The notes below the pieces were generated by a model that searched no databases, was not told where the DNA came from, and saw only the letters and a list, made by a program, of their open reading frames with translations. This document shows positions 26,714-33,685 of a stretch of 64,000 bases of DNA, piece by piece. The number at the start of each line of letters is the position of its first letter. The first letter of the stretch is position 1. A program made the translations under genes and the position numbers. Origin of the DNA: Lacinutrix sp. WUR7 (lineage in GTDB: Bacteria > Bacteroidota > Bacteroidia > Flavobacteriales > Flavobacteriaceae). The DNA lies in contig NZ_CP045067.1 in assembly GCF_016864015.1 (NCBI RefSeq), positions 593,001 to 657,000 of the forward strand, written 5' to 3'.

Positions 26714-26720
26714 ATAAAAA
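26689..26720 (+). other. Truncated terminal attC-like site D
   Basis: GTGCTACAAC (26689-26698) is the exact inverse of the start of cassette 4. GTATAAAAT follows at 26703, as in arm A, but no matching right arm is found downstream. This appears to be the decayed far end of the array. Confidence 0.6.
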
Positions 26721-26819
26721 GTAAGATTCCGCAATAAACGCCAGTACTTTTCATTGCCTATTAAAAATTGAATTTTCTTTTCTTAGTTACCAAATTTGGA
26801 ATAAACCATAAGTATATTC

Positions 26820-26935
26820 GCGTTAAGGATAGAACGGTATGTTTGAGCTCCTCGCAGAGAGCGAGTAGTGATAGCCTGCCCGCCGGCAGGCAGGCCTGAC
26901 GTTTTAAAACCTTTTTAGATTTAAAAAGGGAACGC
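26820..26935 (+). repeat. Structured dispersed repeat, copy 2 (carrying a 20-bp insertion)
   Basis: Starts GCGTTAAGG and ends GGGAACGC, whose terminal five bases pair. The CTCGC/GCGAG hairpin is shared with copy 1 at 15501-15593 (opposite orientation). The right-hand stem is CCTTTTT/AAAAAGG instead of ACCCTAC/GTAGGGT. Compared with copy 1 it holds an extra 20 bp at 26875-26894. It lies upstream of rpoD. Confidence 0.85.
26875..26894. mobile_element. 20-bp GC-rich palindromic mini-insertion, copy 1
   Basis: CCTGCCCGCCGGCAGGCAGG interrupts the sequence that reads AGCCTGAC uninterrupted in repeat copy 1. It differs from the insertion at 36299-36318 at only two of 20 positions. Confidence 0.8.
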
Positions 26936-27067
26936 CCAAATCTTTATTAATGCTTTGATTTACAAAGAATAAAAAATAAATAAACTTTTTTGTAACATTT
27001 ACTGCTCTTTCTGCGTATAACTATATAGAACGTTTTATTCACACAAATTTTTACACGAGAACATTAG

Positions 27068-27931
27068 ATGAGACAACTTAAAATTACCAAGCAGGTTACC
27101 AATAGAGAAACCGCATCATTAGACAAATATTTACAGGAAATTGGAAAAGTTGACTTAATTACAGCAGACGAAGAAGTAGAATTAGCACAACGTATCAAAG
27201 CAGGAGATCAACTTGCTTTAGAGAAATTGACAAAGGCTAACCTACGTTTTGTGGTTTCTGTAGCTAAGCAATACCAAAACCAAGGTTTAACTTTACCAGA
27301 TTTAATTAATGAAGGTAACTTAGGTTTAATTAAGGCTGCACAACGTTTTGATGAAACGCGTGGTTTTAAATTTATATCTTATGCTGTTTGGTGGATTAGA
27401 CAGTCTATTTTACAGGCATTAGCAGAACAATCTAGAATTGTACGTTTGCCTTTAAATAAAATTGGTTCTATTAATAAAATCAATAAAACGTTTGCATTTT
27501 TAGAACAAGCACATGAAAGACCTCCAAGTGCAGAAGAAATTGCGAAAGAATTAGACATGACTATTAACGATGTTAAGGAGTCTATGAAAAATTCTGGTCG
27601 TCACGTAAGTATGGATGCGCCTTTAGTTGAAGGAGAAGATTCTAACTTATATGATGTATTAAACTCTGGTGAATCTCCAAACCCGGATCGTGATTTATTA
27701 CATGAATCTTTACGTACCGAAATTGAGCGTGCACTAGAAACATTAACGCCTCGTGAAGCAGATGTTATTCGTTTATACTTTGGTTTAGGAAACCAACACC
27801 CAATGACTCTTGAAGAAATTGGTGAAACTTTCGATTTAACTCGTGAGCGTGTAAGACAAATTAAAGAAAAAGCTATTCGTAGATTAAAACATACGTCTAG
27901 AAGTAAAATATTAAAAACTTATTTAGGTTAG
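27068..27931 (+). CDS. rpoD: Primary sigma factor RpoD (Bacteroidota type)
   Basis: 287 residues. Region 1.2 ([30 protein letters not shown]), region 2 with the -10 binding helix ([30 protein letters not shown]), region 3 and region 4 with the HTH ([29 protein letters not shown]). It lacks region 1.1 and the long non-conserved region, as is normal for the short primary sigma of this phylum that reads TAnnTTTG promoters. The 130-nt leader region after the structured repeat has no clear promoter match. Confidence 0.95.
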   Translation: MRQLKITKQVTNRETASLDKYLQEIGKVDLITADEEVELAQRIKAGDQLALEKLTKANLRFVVSVAKQYQNQGLTLPDLINEGNLGLIKAAQRFDETRGFKFISYAVWWIRQSILQALAEQSRIVRLPLNKIGSINKINKTFAFLEQAHERPPSAEEIAKELDMTINDVKESMKNSGRHVSMDAPLVEGEDSNLYDVLNSGESPNPDRDLLHESLRTEIERALETLTPREADVIRLYFGLGNQHPMTLEEIGETFDLTRERVRQIKEKAIRRLKHTSRSKILKTYLG

Positions 27932-28026
27932 TAATTTATAATAATTACGACTAAATTACCGTAACAAACAGTTTATACTCGAGAAATTGAGTACCACATA
28001 ACTGTTCGTTTTTTGATTGATGAAAG

Positions 28027-28051
28027 AACCCAGAGCTGATTACTCTGGGTT
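28027..28051. terminator. Strong hairpin after rpoD, possible terminator
   Basis: ACCCAGAG / CTCTGGGT, 8-bp stem with a 7-nt loop (CTGATTA), about 95 nt after the rpoD stop. There is no adjacent T-run, so termination is uncertain. Confidence 0.4.
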
Positions 28052-28148
28052 CACTCATTTTAAGCCTTTCTGTAATGCTTACCAAAGCATGAAAACTATC
28101 ATATCTAAATCCCTTCGCAAAGGGAATGGAGTTTATAAAAGACTTTTC

Positions 28149-28156
28149 TATATTTG
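28149..28156 (+). promoter_or_regulatory. rpe promoter -7 element
   Basis: TATATTTG, an exact TAnnTTTG match, 23 nt before the rpe ATG. Confidence 0.6.
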
Positions 28157-28179
28157 TGCAAACACAACAAAAATAAAAA

Positions 28180-28842
28180 ATGGCTACAAAATTAATTGCT
28201 CCTTCTATGCTTGCTGCAGACTTTGGCAACTTACAACGCGATACAGAAATGGTTAATAATAGTGATGCCGATTGGTTTCATATTGATGTTATGGATGGTC
28301 ACTTTGTGCCAAACATTTCTTACGGAATGCCAGTAATTGCTGCTATTAAAAAGCATGCCAAAAAGCCATTAGATGTACATTTAATGATTGAAAAACCAGA
28401 ACGCTACATTGAAGAGTTTGCAAAAGTTGGCGCAGACATTATTACGGTACACCATGAATCTACAGTGCATTTACATAGAACGCTTACGCAAATTGAAGAT
28501 GCTGGTTGTAAAGCTGGTGTGGTTTTAAACTTAACGACTCCGGTATGCGTTTTAGAAGATATTTTACCAAAATGTTATATGGTTTTATTAATGTCGATTA
28601 ATCCTGGTTTTGGCGGACAGAAATTTGAAGACATGACCTATAACAGAGTGAGAAAACTCAGAAAAATGATTGACGAGCAAGGTTTAGATACTAGAATTGA
28701 AATTGATGGTGGTGTTACCGATAAAAATATAGAAAAGCTAGTAGAAGCTGGAGCGGATGCTTTTGTTGCTGGAAGTCATGTTTTTAAAAGTGCTAATCCA
28801 ACTGCTACTATTGCTAATCTAAAAAAACTAGCTAATTCTTAA
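28180..28842 (+). CDS. rpe: Ribulose-phosphate 3-epimerase
   Basis: Interconverts ribulose 5-phosphate and xylulose 5-phosphate in the pentose phosphate pathway. The 220-residue TIM barrel has the family signatures APSMLAADFGNL, HIDVMDGHFVPNIS, LMSINPGFGGQKF, EIDGGVT and AGADAFVAGSHVF. It has its own promoter, and its last codon overlaps the convergent peptidase gene by 4 nt. Confidence 0.96.
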   Translation: MATKLIAPSMLAADFGNLQRDTEMVNNSDADWFHIDVMDGHFVPNISYGMPVIAAIKKHAKKPLDVHLMIEKPERYIEEFAKVGADIITVHHESTVHLHRTLTQIEDAGCKAGVVLNLTTPVCVLEDILPKCYMVLLMSINPGFGGQKFEDMTYNRVRKLRKMIDEQGLDTRIEIDGGVTDKNIEKLVEAGADAFVAGSHVFKSANPTATIANLKKLANS

Positions 28843-29714
28843 TAACCAGGAAAATCAAAGTTTAACATCTCTTTTATTTTTGCATATATTTTTGGAAACT
28901 TAGAGCGAAACTCTCTTGGTGTTTCTATAAAATTCTCGATGATTACTGCTGTGAACTCAAAATCATTTTCGAAAGCGTAGCTTCTAAAATAGGATGAATC
29001 TTTCATTATTAATTTAAGATTCCCTTTAGATTTAATATATGTATTTAGTTCTTCTAAGCTAGTAGTAAATATATGAGCACTAATATCATTAGCATTTTTA
29101 GAATTTAAATAGCTTAAATGCAAAGCATGTACAAACTCATGAATACCAAGATTTAGGTTATCATCTTCTACTTGGTAGCCATGAATAAAATCTTCCCATG
29201 ATAAAATGATTGCTCTGTAACCCGGATTAAAATGCCCTTTATGATAATTTTTGTCTACATTAGAATAAAAAACAGCCGGATAAATTAAGATTTTATCTAC
29301 CAAGCTAATGGCATAATCTCGATATCCAAAAGTGAGCATAATGGCAGTTGCTGCAACCAGTACTTTTTTCTCTGGATCTATTACAAAACCTTCTTTTCCT
29401 TCAAAATCTACATGTGAAATAAATTTATATACACGGTGTCTAAAGTATTTTTGCTGTTTTGCATCTAGCCGTTTATAAAATTTAAAATCTTTTTCTAAAA
29501 TTCCTTTTTGTTTTTCGTCTAGGTCTTTAGTGAATAGTTGCATATGCCTAAACAATGGCTTTTTTGCTATAAAATCAACATAAAAACCTTCTACAAACTT
29601 AAACAAGCCTCTGCAAAGTAATAAACCGCCGATAACAATCAACACTACAGAAATGGTATTTGTAAATGCAGGATTGTTTGGGCTTTCTTGCTGCAGTAAA
29701 AGGAAGTTAATCAT
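28839..29714 (-). CDS. MtfA/DgsA-like zinc peptidase with N-terminal membrane anchor
   Basis: 291 residues. One transmembrane helix (TISVVLIVIGGLLLCRGLFKF) is followed by a soluble domain with the zinc motif HEFVH in LGIHEFVHALHL and a downstream ...EELNTYIKSKG... segment, as in MtfA-type peptidases, plus the family-typical region VLVAATAIMLTFG. The family is linked to sugar-PTS regulation in E. coli; no such role can be inferred here. Possibly the last gene of the unit coming from the injection-system genes (36-nt gap), though this may be chance. Confidence 0.82.
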   Translation of the reverse strand: MINFLLLQQESPNNPAFTNTISVVLIVIGGLLLCRGLFKFVEGFYVDFIAKKPLFRHMQLFTKDLDEKQKGILEKDFKFYKRLDAKQQKYFRHRVYKFISHVDFEGKEGFVIDPEKKVLVAATAIMLTFGYRDYAISLVDKILIYPAVFYSNVDKNYHKGHFNPGYRAIILSWEDFIHGYQVEDDNLNLGIHEFVHALHLSYLNSKNANDISAHIFTTSLEELNTYIKSKGNLKLIMKDSSYFRSYAFENDFEFTAVIIENFIETPREFRSKFPKIYAKIKEMLNFDFPGY

Positions 29715-29750
29715 ATAGTTTAAGTAGGCTTTATATAATTTATGCTAAAA

Positions 29751-30266
29751 TTAATAAGGCCAAGTTACATGTAATGGTTTTAGCATCCAAGGAAATTGAA
29801 TGACTGAAAAGAAAAAAGGTGCTTTAGTAATTAATATATCATAGGCTCTCTTTTCAATAGTTATTTCCAAACGATCTTCTTGTTCAGAAAGTAACCCATC
29901 TCTAATAAGCCAATTACCTCTAAAACCGTCCAAAGAACTTTGTCCTATTGCTGGCCATTGATTTATTGCGGCTCCAATCAACCCATCCATAAGTTTTTTT
30001 TGATCCTCTGAAATTTCGATTGCATCTTGTATGGGAGTAGTAATCGAAATACCACAAAGCACTTTATTGAATGCTAAGTACGATTCTTGAGTTTGCTCCA
30101 TTCCGGTTGCTAAATATTGCACAAAATGAACTGCTTTTAACTGCGATTCTATATTTATAAAACTATTATTTGTGGTAAGATCAAGTTTTTCAAAAAGCAT
30201 TGAAAAATACCCACTTAAAAGCACCAAGCCTGAGTTAGTAACAGAAACAGCATTGTTTAAATTCAT
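29751..30266 (-). CDS. C-terminal domain of a contractile-injection-system tape-measure protein, free-standing
   Basis: 171 residues. The patterns VTNSGLVLLSGYFSMLFEKLDL, KAVHFVQYLATG, FNKVLCGI, INQWPAIGQSSLDGFRGNWLIRDGLL and the ending FPWMLKPLHVTW are those found at the C-terminus of eCIS tape-measure proteins. The full-length proteins are many times longer; here only the end remains, behind its own ATG. The neighbouring VgrG, PAAR, tube and sheath genes support the assignment. It is likely a remnant after deletion, although a separate short protein cannot be excluded. Confidence 0.75.
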   Translation of the reverse strand: MNLNNAVSVTNSGLVLLSGYFSMLFEKLDLTTNNSFINIESQLKAVHFVQYLATGMEQTQESYLAFNKVLCGISITTPIQDAIEISEDQKKLMDGLIGAAINQWPAIGQSSLDGFRGNWLIRDGLLSEQEDRLEITIEKRAYDILITKAPFFFSVIQFPWMLKPLHVTWPY

Positions 30267-30331
30267 ATTATTATTCTTTTAGTTATTTATAAGTACTTCA
30301 GGATTTTCTTTAATACTCTTAACTATTACTC

Positions 30332-30511
30332 CTATTTAATCGTTTTATTTTCTTTTTTAAACTCCTTCCGATAACTAGCAATACCTTGATTAATCACTTT
30401 TTGCAGCCACACTATTTCTAGAAATAGCGTATCCGTTACTTTAGTTTTCCTACTTTCGAATAGTTTTTGATTTGCCTTTAAATTTCTATTAATTTTAAAC
30501 CCTATCCTCAT
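30332..30511 (-). CDS. 59-residue protein coupled to the PAAR gene
   Basis: The ATG overlaps the PAAR stop (ATGA). The product begins MRIGFKINRNLKANQKLF and ends KEFKKENKTIK; it is basic and helical. The segment TLFLEIVWLQKVINQGI recalls the helix found at the start of eCIS AAA+ ATPases as I remember them, so this could be the N-terminal stub of a deleted ATPase. That is a guess. Its start overlap makes translation credible. Confidence 0.5.
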   Translation of the reverse strand: MRIGFKINRNLKANQKLFESRKTKVTDTLFLEIVWLQKVINQGIASYRKEFKKENKTIK

Positions 30512-30804
30512 CCAATTAGCACCGTAGGACTTCCTGTAATAATTGTTCCTCCATGTGCTGTTACGTCTCCAAGTCTTGCTGCTGGCATTCCACCAATTAA
30601 AACAGTCCCAGATCCTGTAGCAATGCTATCTGGTGGGCCAACACAAACTAAGTTATCTCCAACTTTTGCTGCTGGTAAACCACCAATAAGTACTGTTGGT
30701 TCTCCTGGCCCAATAATTGGTCCGCCAACATGCGAAATAGGAACCACTCCTGGCGTTGTCATTGGACATATATGAAAATCGGTTATTCTTGCTGCTGCTG
30801 GCAT
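30508..30804 (-). CDS. PAAR-repeat spike-tip protein
   Basis: 98 residues of PAAR repeats (MPAAARITDFHICPMTTPGVVPISHVGGPIIGPGEPTVLIGGLPAAKVGD...GTVLIGGMPAARLGDVTAHGGTIITGSPTVLIG). It would cap the VgrG spike and pierce the target membrane. It lies 12 nt after the VgrG gene, as in eCIS and type VI loci, and overlaps the next small gene. Confidence 0.93.
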   Translation of the reverse strand: MPAAARITDFHICPMTTPGVVPISHVGGPIIGPGEPTVLIGGLPAAKVGDNLVCVGPPDSIATGSGTVLIGGMPAARLGDVTAHGGTIITGSPTVLIG

Positions 30805-30816
30805 ATCTTTTTTTGT

Positions 30817-32613
30817 TTAATTTATCATTACCATTGCTCCTTTGAGCGTTAAGTGTCCTGAGGATTCCACACTAGCGGAAGCATTTCCTTCTGCTGAAAA
30901 TGCTACATTTGCCCTATGCTGAATATTTAAACCCTTACTAATTATATCTGCATTGGATTCTAACAAAATCCCTCTTTTCCCCATTATAGAAACTCTGTTT
31001 TCCGATTTTATGGATATATTCTTTTGACTTTTTAAGGAAATACCGTCTGGCGACATAATGATATGGTTGCTGTTTTGATCCTGTATCTTGATTTGCTCTC
31101 CATTATCATCCAATACAATGGTATTTTGATAAGGAGTAATTATGGTAAATCTTCGATTTTTGTCATCAAAAACAATTTCAATACCAGATCTTGATACTAT
31201 CGCTTTAATGTCATTGTTCGAATTCGGATTTAGACCTTCCGACGGTTTTAACTTAGGATTGCTATATAGACTTCCTAAAATAATTGGAAACCTAGCATCT
31301 TCATTTAAAAACCCAACCACAACCTCATCACCTATGTCAGGCATAAAAAAAGCTCCAGAATTATTGGAAGCATAAAAACTAGAATGCCTTGCCCAAAGTC
31401 CGTCGCTAGATGCATTAAATAATGGTACATCTACCAAAATTCGAAACTGACTTTCTGGGTCTTCCTCTATCTTTTTCACGGTTGCTGTAAACAATCCATT
31501 AACACCAGAAGGCAGATTGGAAGGAAGCATTGTTTTGGCATTATCCTGTTTGGAAAGCCATGCTTCTGAAAGTCCGATAGCACATTCGCTTATCCATTTT
31601 CCTTCAGAAATATCATGTACTACTTTGGAAACTAAATGGTCGCCATTAAAACGACTTCCAACGCCACTTAAAGTGATATAATTTCCTATTTGAACTGAAG
31701 AATTTCCTTGGCATTTTACTTCCCCTTGAATTTTTGAATAATTGCTTTTTACTAGTTGTGCTTGATTCCAATTTTCAAGTTCATCGTTTTTAATTGGTGC
31801 TGGCGATTGTAAATCGAAAGTAGATAATCCTACCACTTCTGAAAGTTTCGAACTAGATAAATTACCAGGACCAAAATATGTATTATTAGTTTCCTTCTGA
31901 ATTAATTCTTGACTGCCATAATCCCAAGAACTAGCCTTAACAGCATTTATCTGATTTATCGCATTAAGGTTAGCATGCAACTCCAAAAGGTTATTACCAT
32001 ATTCTATGTTTAAAACAGAAGTAGTATTGGCATCCGGTTTTTGAATAGAAATTTTACCGTTAATAGTTGTTACTATAAAACCGTTGGCTTCTGCCCTAGA
32101 TACTATAAAATCCCAATCTGTAGTATCATATTGTACTTGCTGTGGGTAAATTAGGTTTGTTGAAGATATGTTTTCAGAAAGACCAGAGTAATTGCCTATT
32201 ATAGAACGCCACACATCGCTATCTTTTTGATCTGTGAAAGTTTCACTTTTTCTACCTACTGTTGTTTTAATAGCCATGTCATAACATATCACTTCCAATG
32301 AAGATCCAACTTGACCATTAACACAAATATTTTGCTCACAGATAACGCCTTTAAAAAGAAGTTTATTTTCATTATCATATCCCGCTTTAATACTAATTTC
32401 ATTACCTGGAAGAAACGTTTTCGAGGAACTTGCATCAAATTCCCCTGTACTAACATCACCATCTAGAATCACAATTTTAGCACTACTTATTTTATTTACT
32501 TCAAATTCTATTTTAATAGAATATACTTGATTTACCTCTGGAATTAAACTGCCTTCCACCTCCACAGATAAGGTGACTATTTCTCCTCTTGATATATTAG
32601 TTGTTTCTGTCAT
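30817..32613 (-). CDS. VgrG-like spike/hub protein of a contractile injection system
   Basis: 598 residues. The N-terminal two-thirds are like phage late-control D/gp27 hub (YSIKIEFEVNKISSAKIVILDG...), then a gp5-type OB fold (LFTATVKKIEEDPESQFRILVDVP...FFMPDIGDEVVVGFLNEDARFPIILGSLYS) and a C-terminal beta-helix spike of short repeats. This is the central needle of the device. It follows the tube genes in the same direction, with a 100-nt gap that carries a gene remnant. Confidence 0.9.
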   Translation of the reverse strand: MTETTNISRGEIVTLSVEVEGSLIPEVNQVYSIKIEFEVNKISSAKIVILDGDVSTGEFDASSSKTFLPGNEISIKAGYDNENKLLFKGVICEQNICVNGQVGSSLEVICYDMAIKTTVGRKSETFTDQKDSDVWRSIIGNYSGLSENISSTNLIYPQQVQYDTTDWDFIVSRAEANGFIVTTINGKISIQKPDANTTSVLNIEYGNNLLELHANLNAINQINAVKASSWDYGSQELIQKETNNTYFGPGNLSSSKLSEVVGLSTFDLQSPAPIKNDELENWNQAQLVKSNYSKIQGEVKCQGNSSVQIGNYITLSGVGSRFNGDHLVSKVVHDISEGKWISECAIGLSEAWLSKQDNAKTMLPSNLPSGVNGLFTATVKKIEEDPESQFRILVDVPLFNASSDGLWARHSSFYASNNSGAFFMPDIGDEVVVGFLNEDARFPIILGSLYSNPKLKPSEGLNPNSNNDIKAIVSRSGIEIVFDDKNRRFTIITPYQNTIVLDDNGEQIKIQDQNSNHIIMSPDGISLKSQKNISIKSENRVSIMGKRGILLESNADIISKGLNIQHRANVAFSAEGNASASVESSGHLTLKGAMVMIN

Positions 32614-32627
32614 TGGTTTATTATGAA

Positions 32628-32726
32628 TTAAAGTTTAAAAATTATTATTTTCAGATTAACGATATCTTTTTGCACACCATTAATGTTGGTATTCCATTGC
32701 GTTGTAACCGTTATCCTAAAAAACAC
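32628..32726 (-). pseudogene. Possible 33-codon remnant of a deleted injection-system gene
   Basis: Between tube 2 and VgrG a frame opens right after a stop and reads FFRITVTTQWNTNING, then VQKDIVNLKIIIFKL and stop. Its composition looks coding and it starts at the exact end of the tube gene, so it may be the 3' end of a lost gene. Weak evidence: no homologue recognised. Confidence 0.3.
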
Positions 32727-33195
32727 TTACAGAAAAGACGTCGTTTCCATAGGAGTAAGTAACTTCAAAATAAGTATAAGCAAATTCTAAGCTTTCAATA
32801 GCTATAGCATTAGGATCTGGACTTAAATTTGAAACCGAATACTTCACTGGATATGCGTTATAAAAAGTCCAAGATATTAATGAAAAACCTTCTTTATTTA
32901 CTAAGCTTACGGAAACATCCATAGGTATAATCGGATTGGTTAACCCTTCATCCATCGTACTTTTACACCAACTTATTAGCTCAGAATCCGCAGCTGCTAT
33001 TCCTCTTTTTAAAACTAAATTTTGAGTAGAAGTGATTGTAGGTAATCGATATTTAAGTCGGTTTTCGCCACCGGAAACGACTTCTTCAACTCCTATTTCT
33101 TTTGAAATACCCGAGACTTCTTGAAACCCTATATCTTCTTCTTTAAAAGTCAACTTAAAATAAAAGCCAACGGGATAATCACTTTGCTTAACCAT
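32716..33195 (-). CDS. Contractile-injection-system tail tube protein (second)
   Basis: 159 residues, T4 gp19/Afp5-like tube family: YPVGFYFKLTFKEEDIGFQEVSGISKEI...KYRLPTITSTQNLVLKRGI...SWTFYNAYPVKYSVSNLSPDPNAIAIESLEFAYTYFE. It probably forms the tube ring adjoining the baseplate. It overlaps the preceding tube gene by 8 nt. Confidence 0.88.
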   Translation of the reverse strand: MVKQSDYPVGFYFKLTFKEEDIGFQEVSGISKEIGVEEVVSGGENRLKYRLPTITSTQNLVLKRGIAAADSELISWCKSTMDEGLTNPIIPMDVSVSLVNKEGFSLISWTFYNAYPVKYSVSNLSPDPNAIAIESLEFAYTYFEVTYSYGNDVFSVSVF

Positions 33196-33649
33196 TTGTT
33201 ATTATTAATTGTTCATGCGCTATTTCTAGTGTATCTACTGCGACTTCATTACCATCCGATTTAAGATCTGTACTCGATATTTTTGTTGGCCAAGCGTTGT
33301 TAAGTAGCCATTGCATAGTAACTGCTCCGCTTTCATCGAGTAGTTTAATAAGCACTGTTCGTCTTTGGATTGTATTCATCGTAATTTCATCGTGCCATTT
33401 CCAAAATGTATTATCATTGATAAATACACCTCGTTTCATCGTAATGTTGCCATACTTTACTATCCCAGGCATTTTTTCAGTAGAAAAAAGCGAACTATCA
33501 CTTTTTCGGTATTCTATAATCTGATTTTCTACATCCATTCCTGAAACTTCTTGAAAAGCCACGCCTTTAAGTTCAGATCCAAGATCGACCTCAAATCTAA
33601 ACTTTGGCATTGGCCAAGTGTTCCCTAGATTACTTCCATCGTCTGCCAT
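33188..33649 (-). CDS. Contractile-injection-system tail tube protein (main tube type)
   Basis: 153 residues, Afp1/Hcp-like family: WPMPKFRFEVDLGSELKGVAFQEVSGMDVENQIIEYRKS...YGNITMKRGVFINDNTFWKWHDEI...WLLNNAWPTKISSTDLKSDGNEVAVDTLEIAHE. Its subunits stack into the inner tube expelled on contraction. It directly follows the sheath gene. Confidence 0.9.
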   Translation of the reverse strand: MADDGSNLGNTWPMPKFRFEVDLGSELKGVAFQEVSGMDVENQIIEYRKSDSSLFSTEKMPGIVKYGNITMKRGVFINDNTFWKWHDEITMNTIQRRTVLIKLLDESGAVTMQWLLNNAWPTKISSTDLKSDGNEVAVDTLEIAHEQLIITNG

Positions 33650-33685
33650 ATTATTTAATGTTTTTTATGTTAGTTATTAAAAATT

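Larger units (their letters stand above)
20803..26720 (+). mobile_element. Integron-like cassette array (four cassettes, three full attC-like sites and one truncated)
   Basis: Cassette 1 is 20804-25212, cassette 2 25213-25597, cassette 3 25598-26061 and cassette 4 26062 to about 26720. Each begins with TT plus a private sequence whose inverse stands at the start of that cassette's own 3' site: GTTGGCAA/TTGCCAAC, GTTAGCTAC/GTAGCTAAC, GTTATATAC/GTATATAAC, GTTGTAGCAC/GTGCTACAAC. That is the layout of integron cassettes, where both halves come together in the circular form. The array lies directly downstream of a tyrosine recombinase. Gene content: IS3, HTH + DUF2975 and M61 in cassette 1, none recognised in 2 and 3, a lipoprotein in 4. 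Confidence 0.72.
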
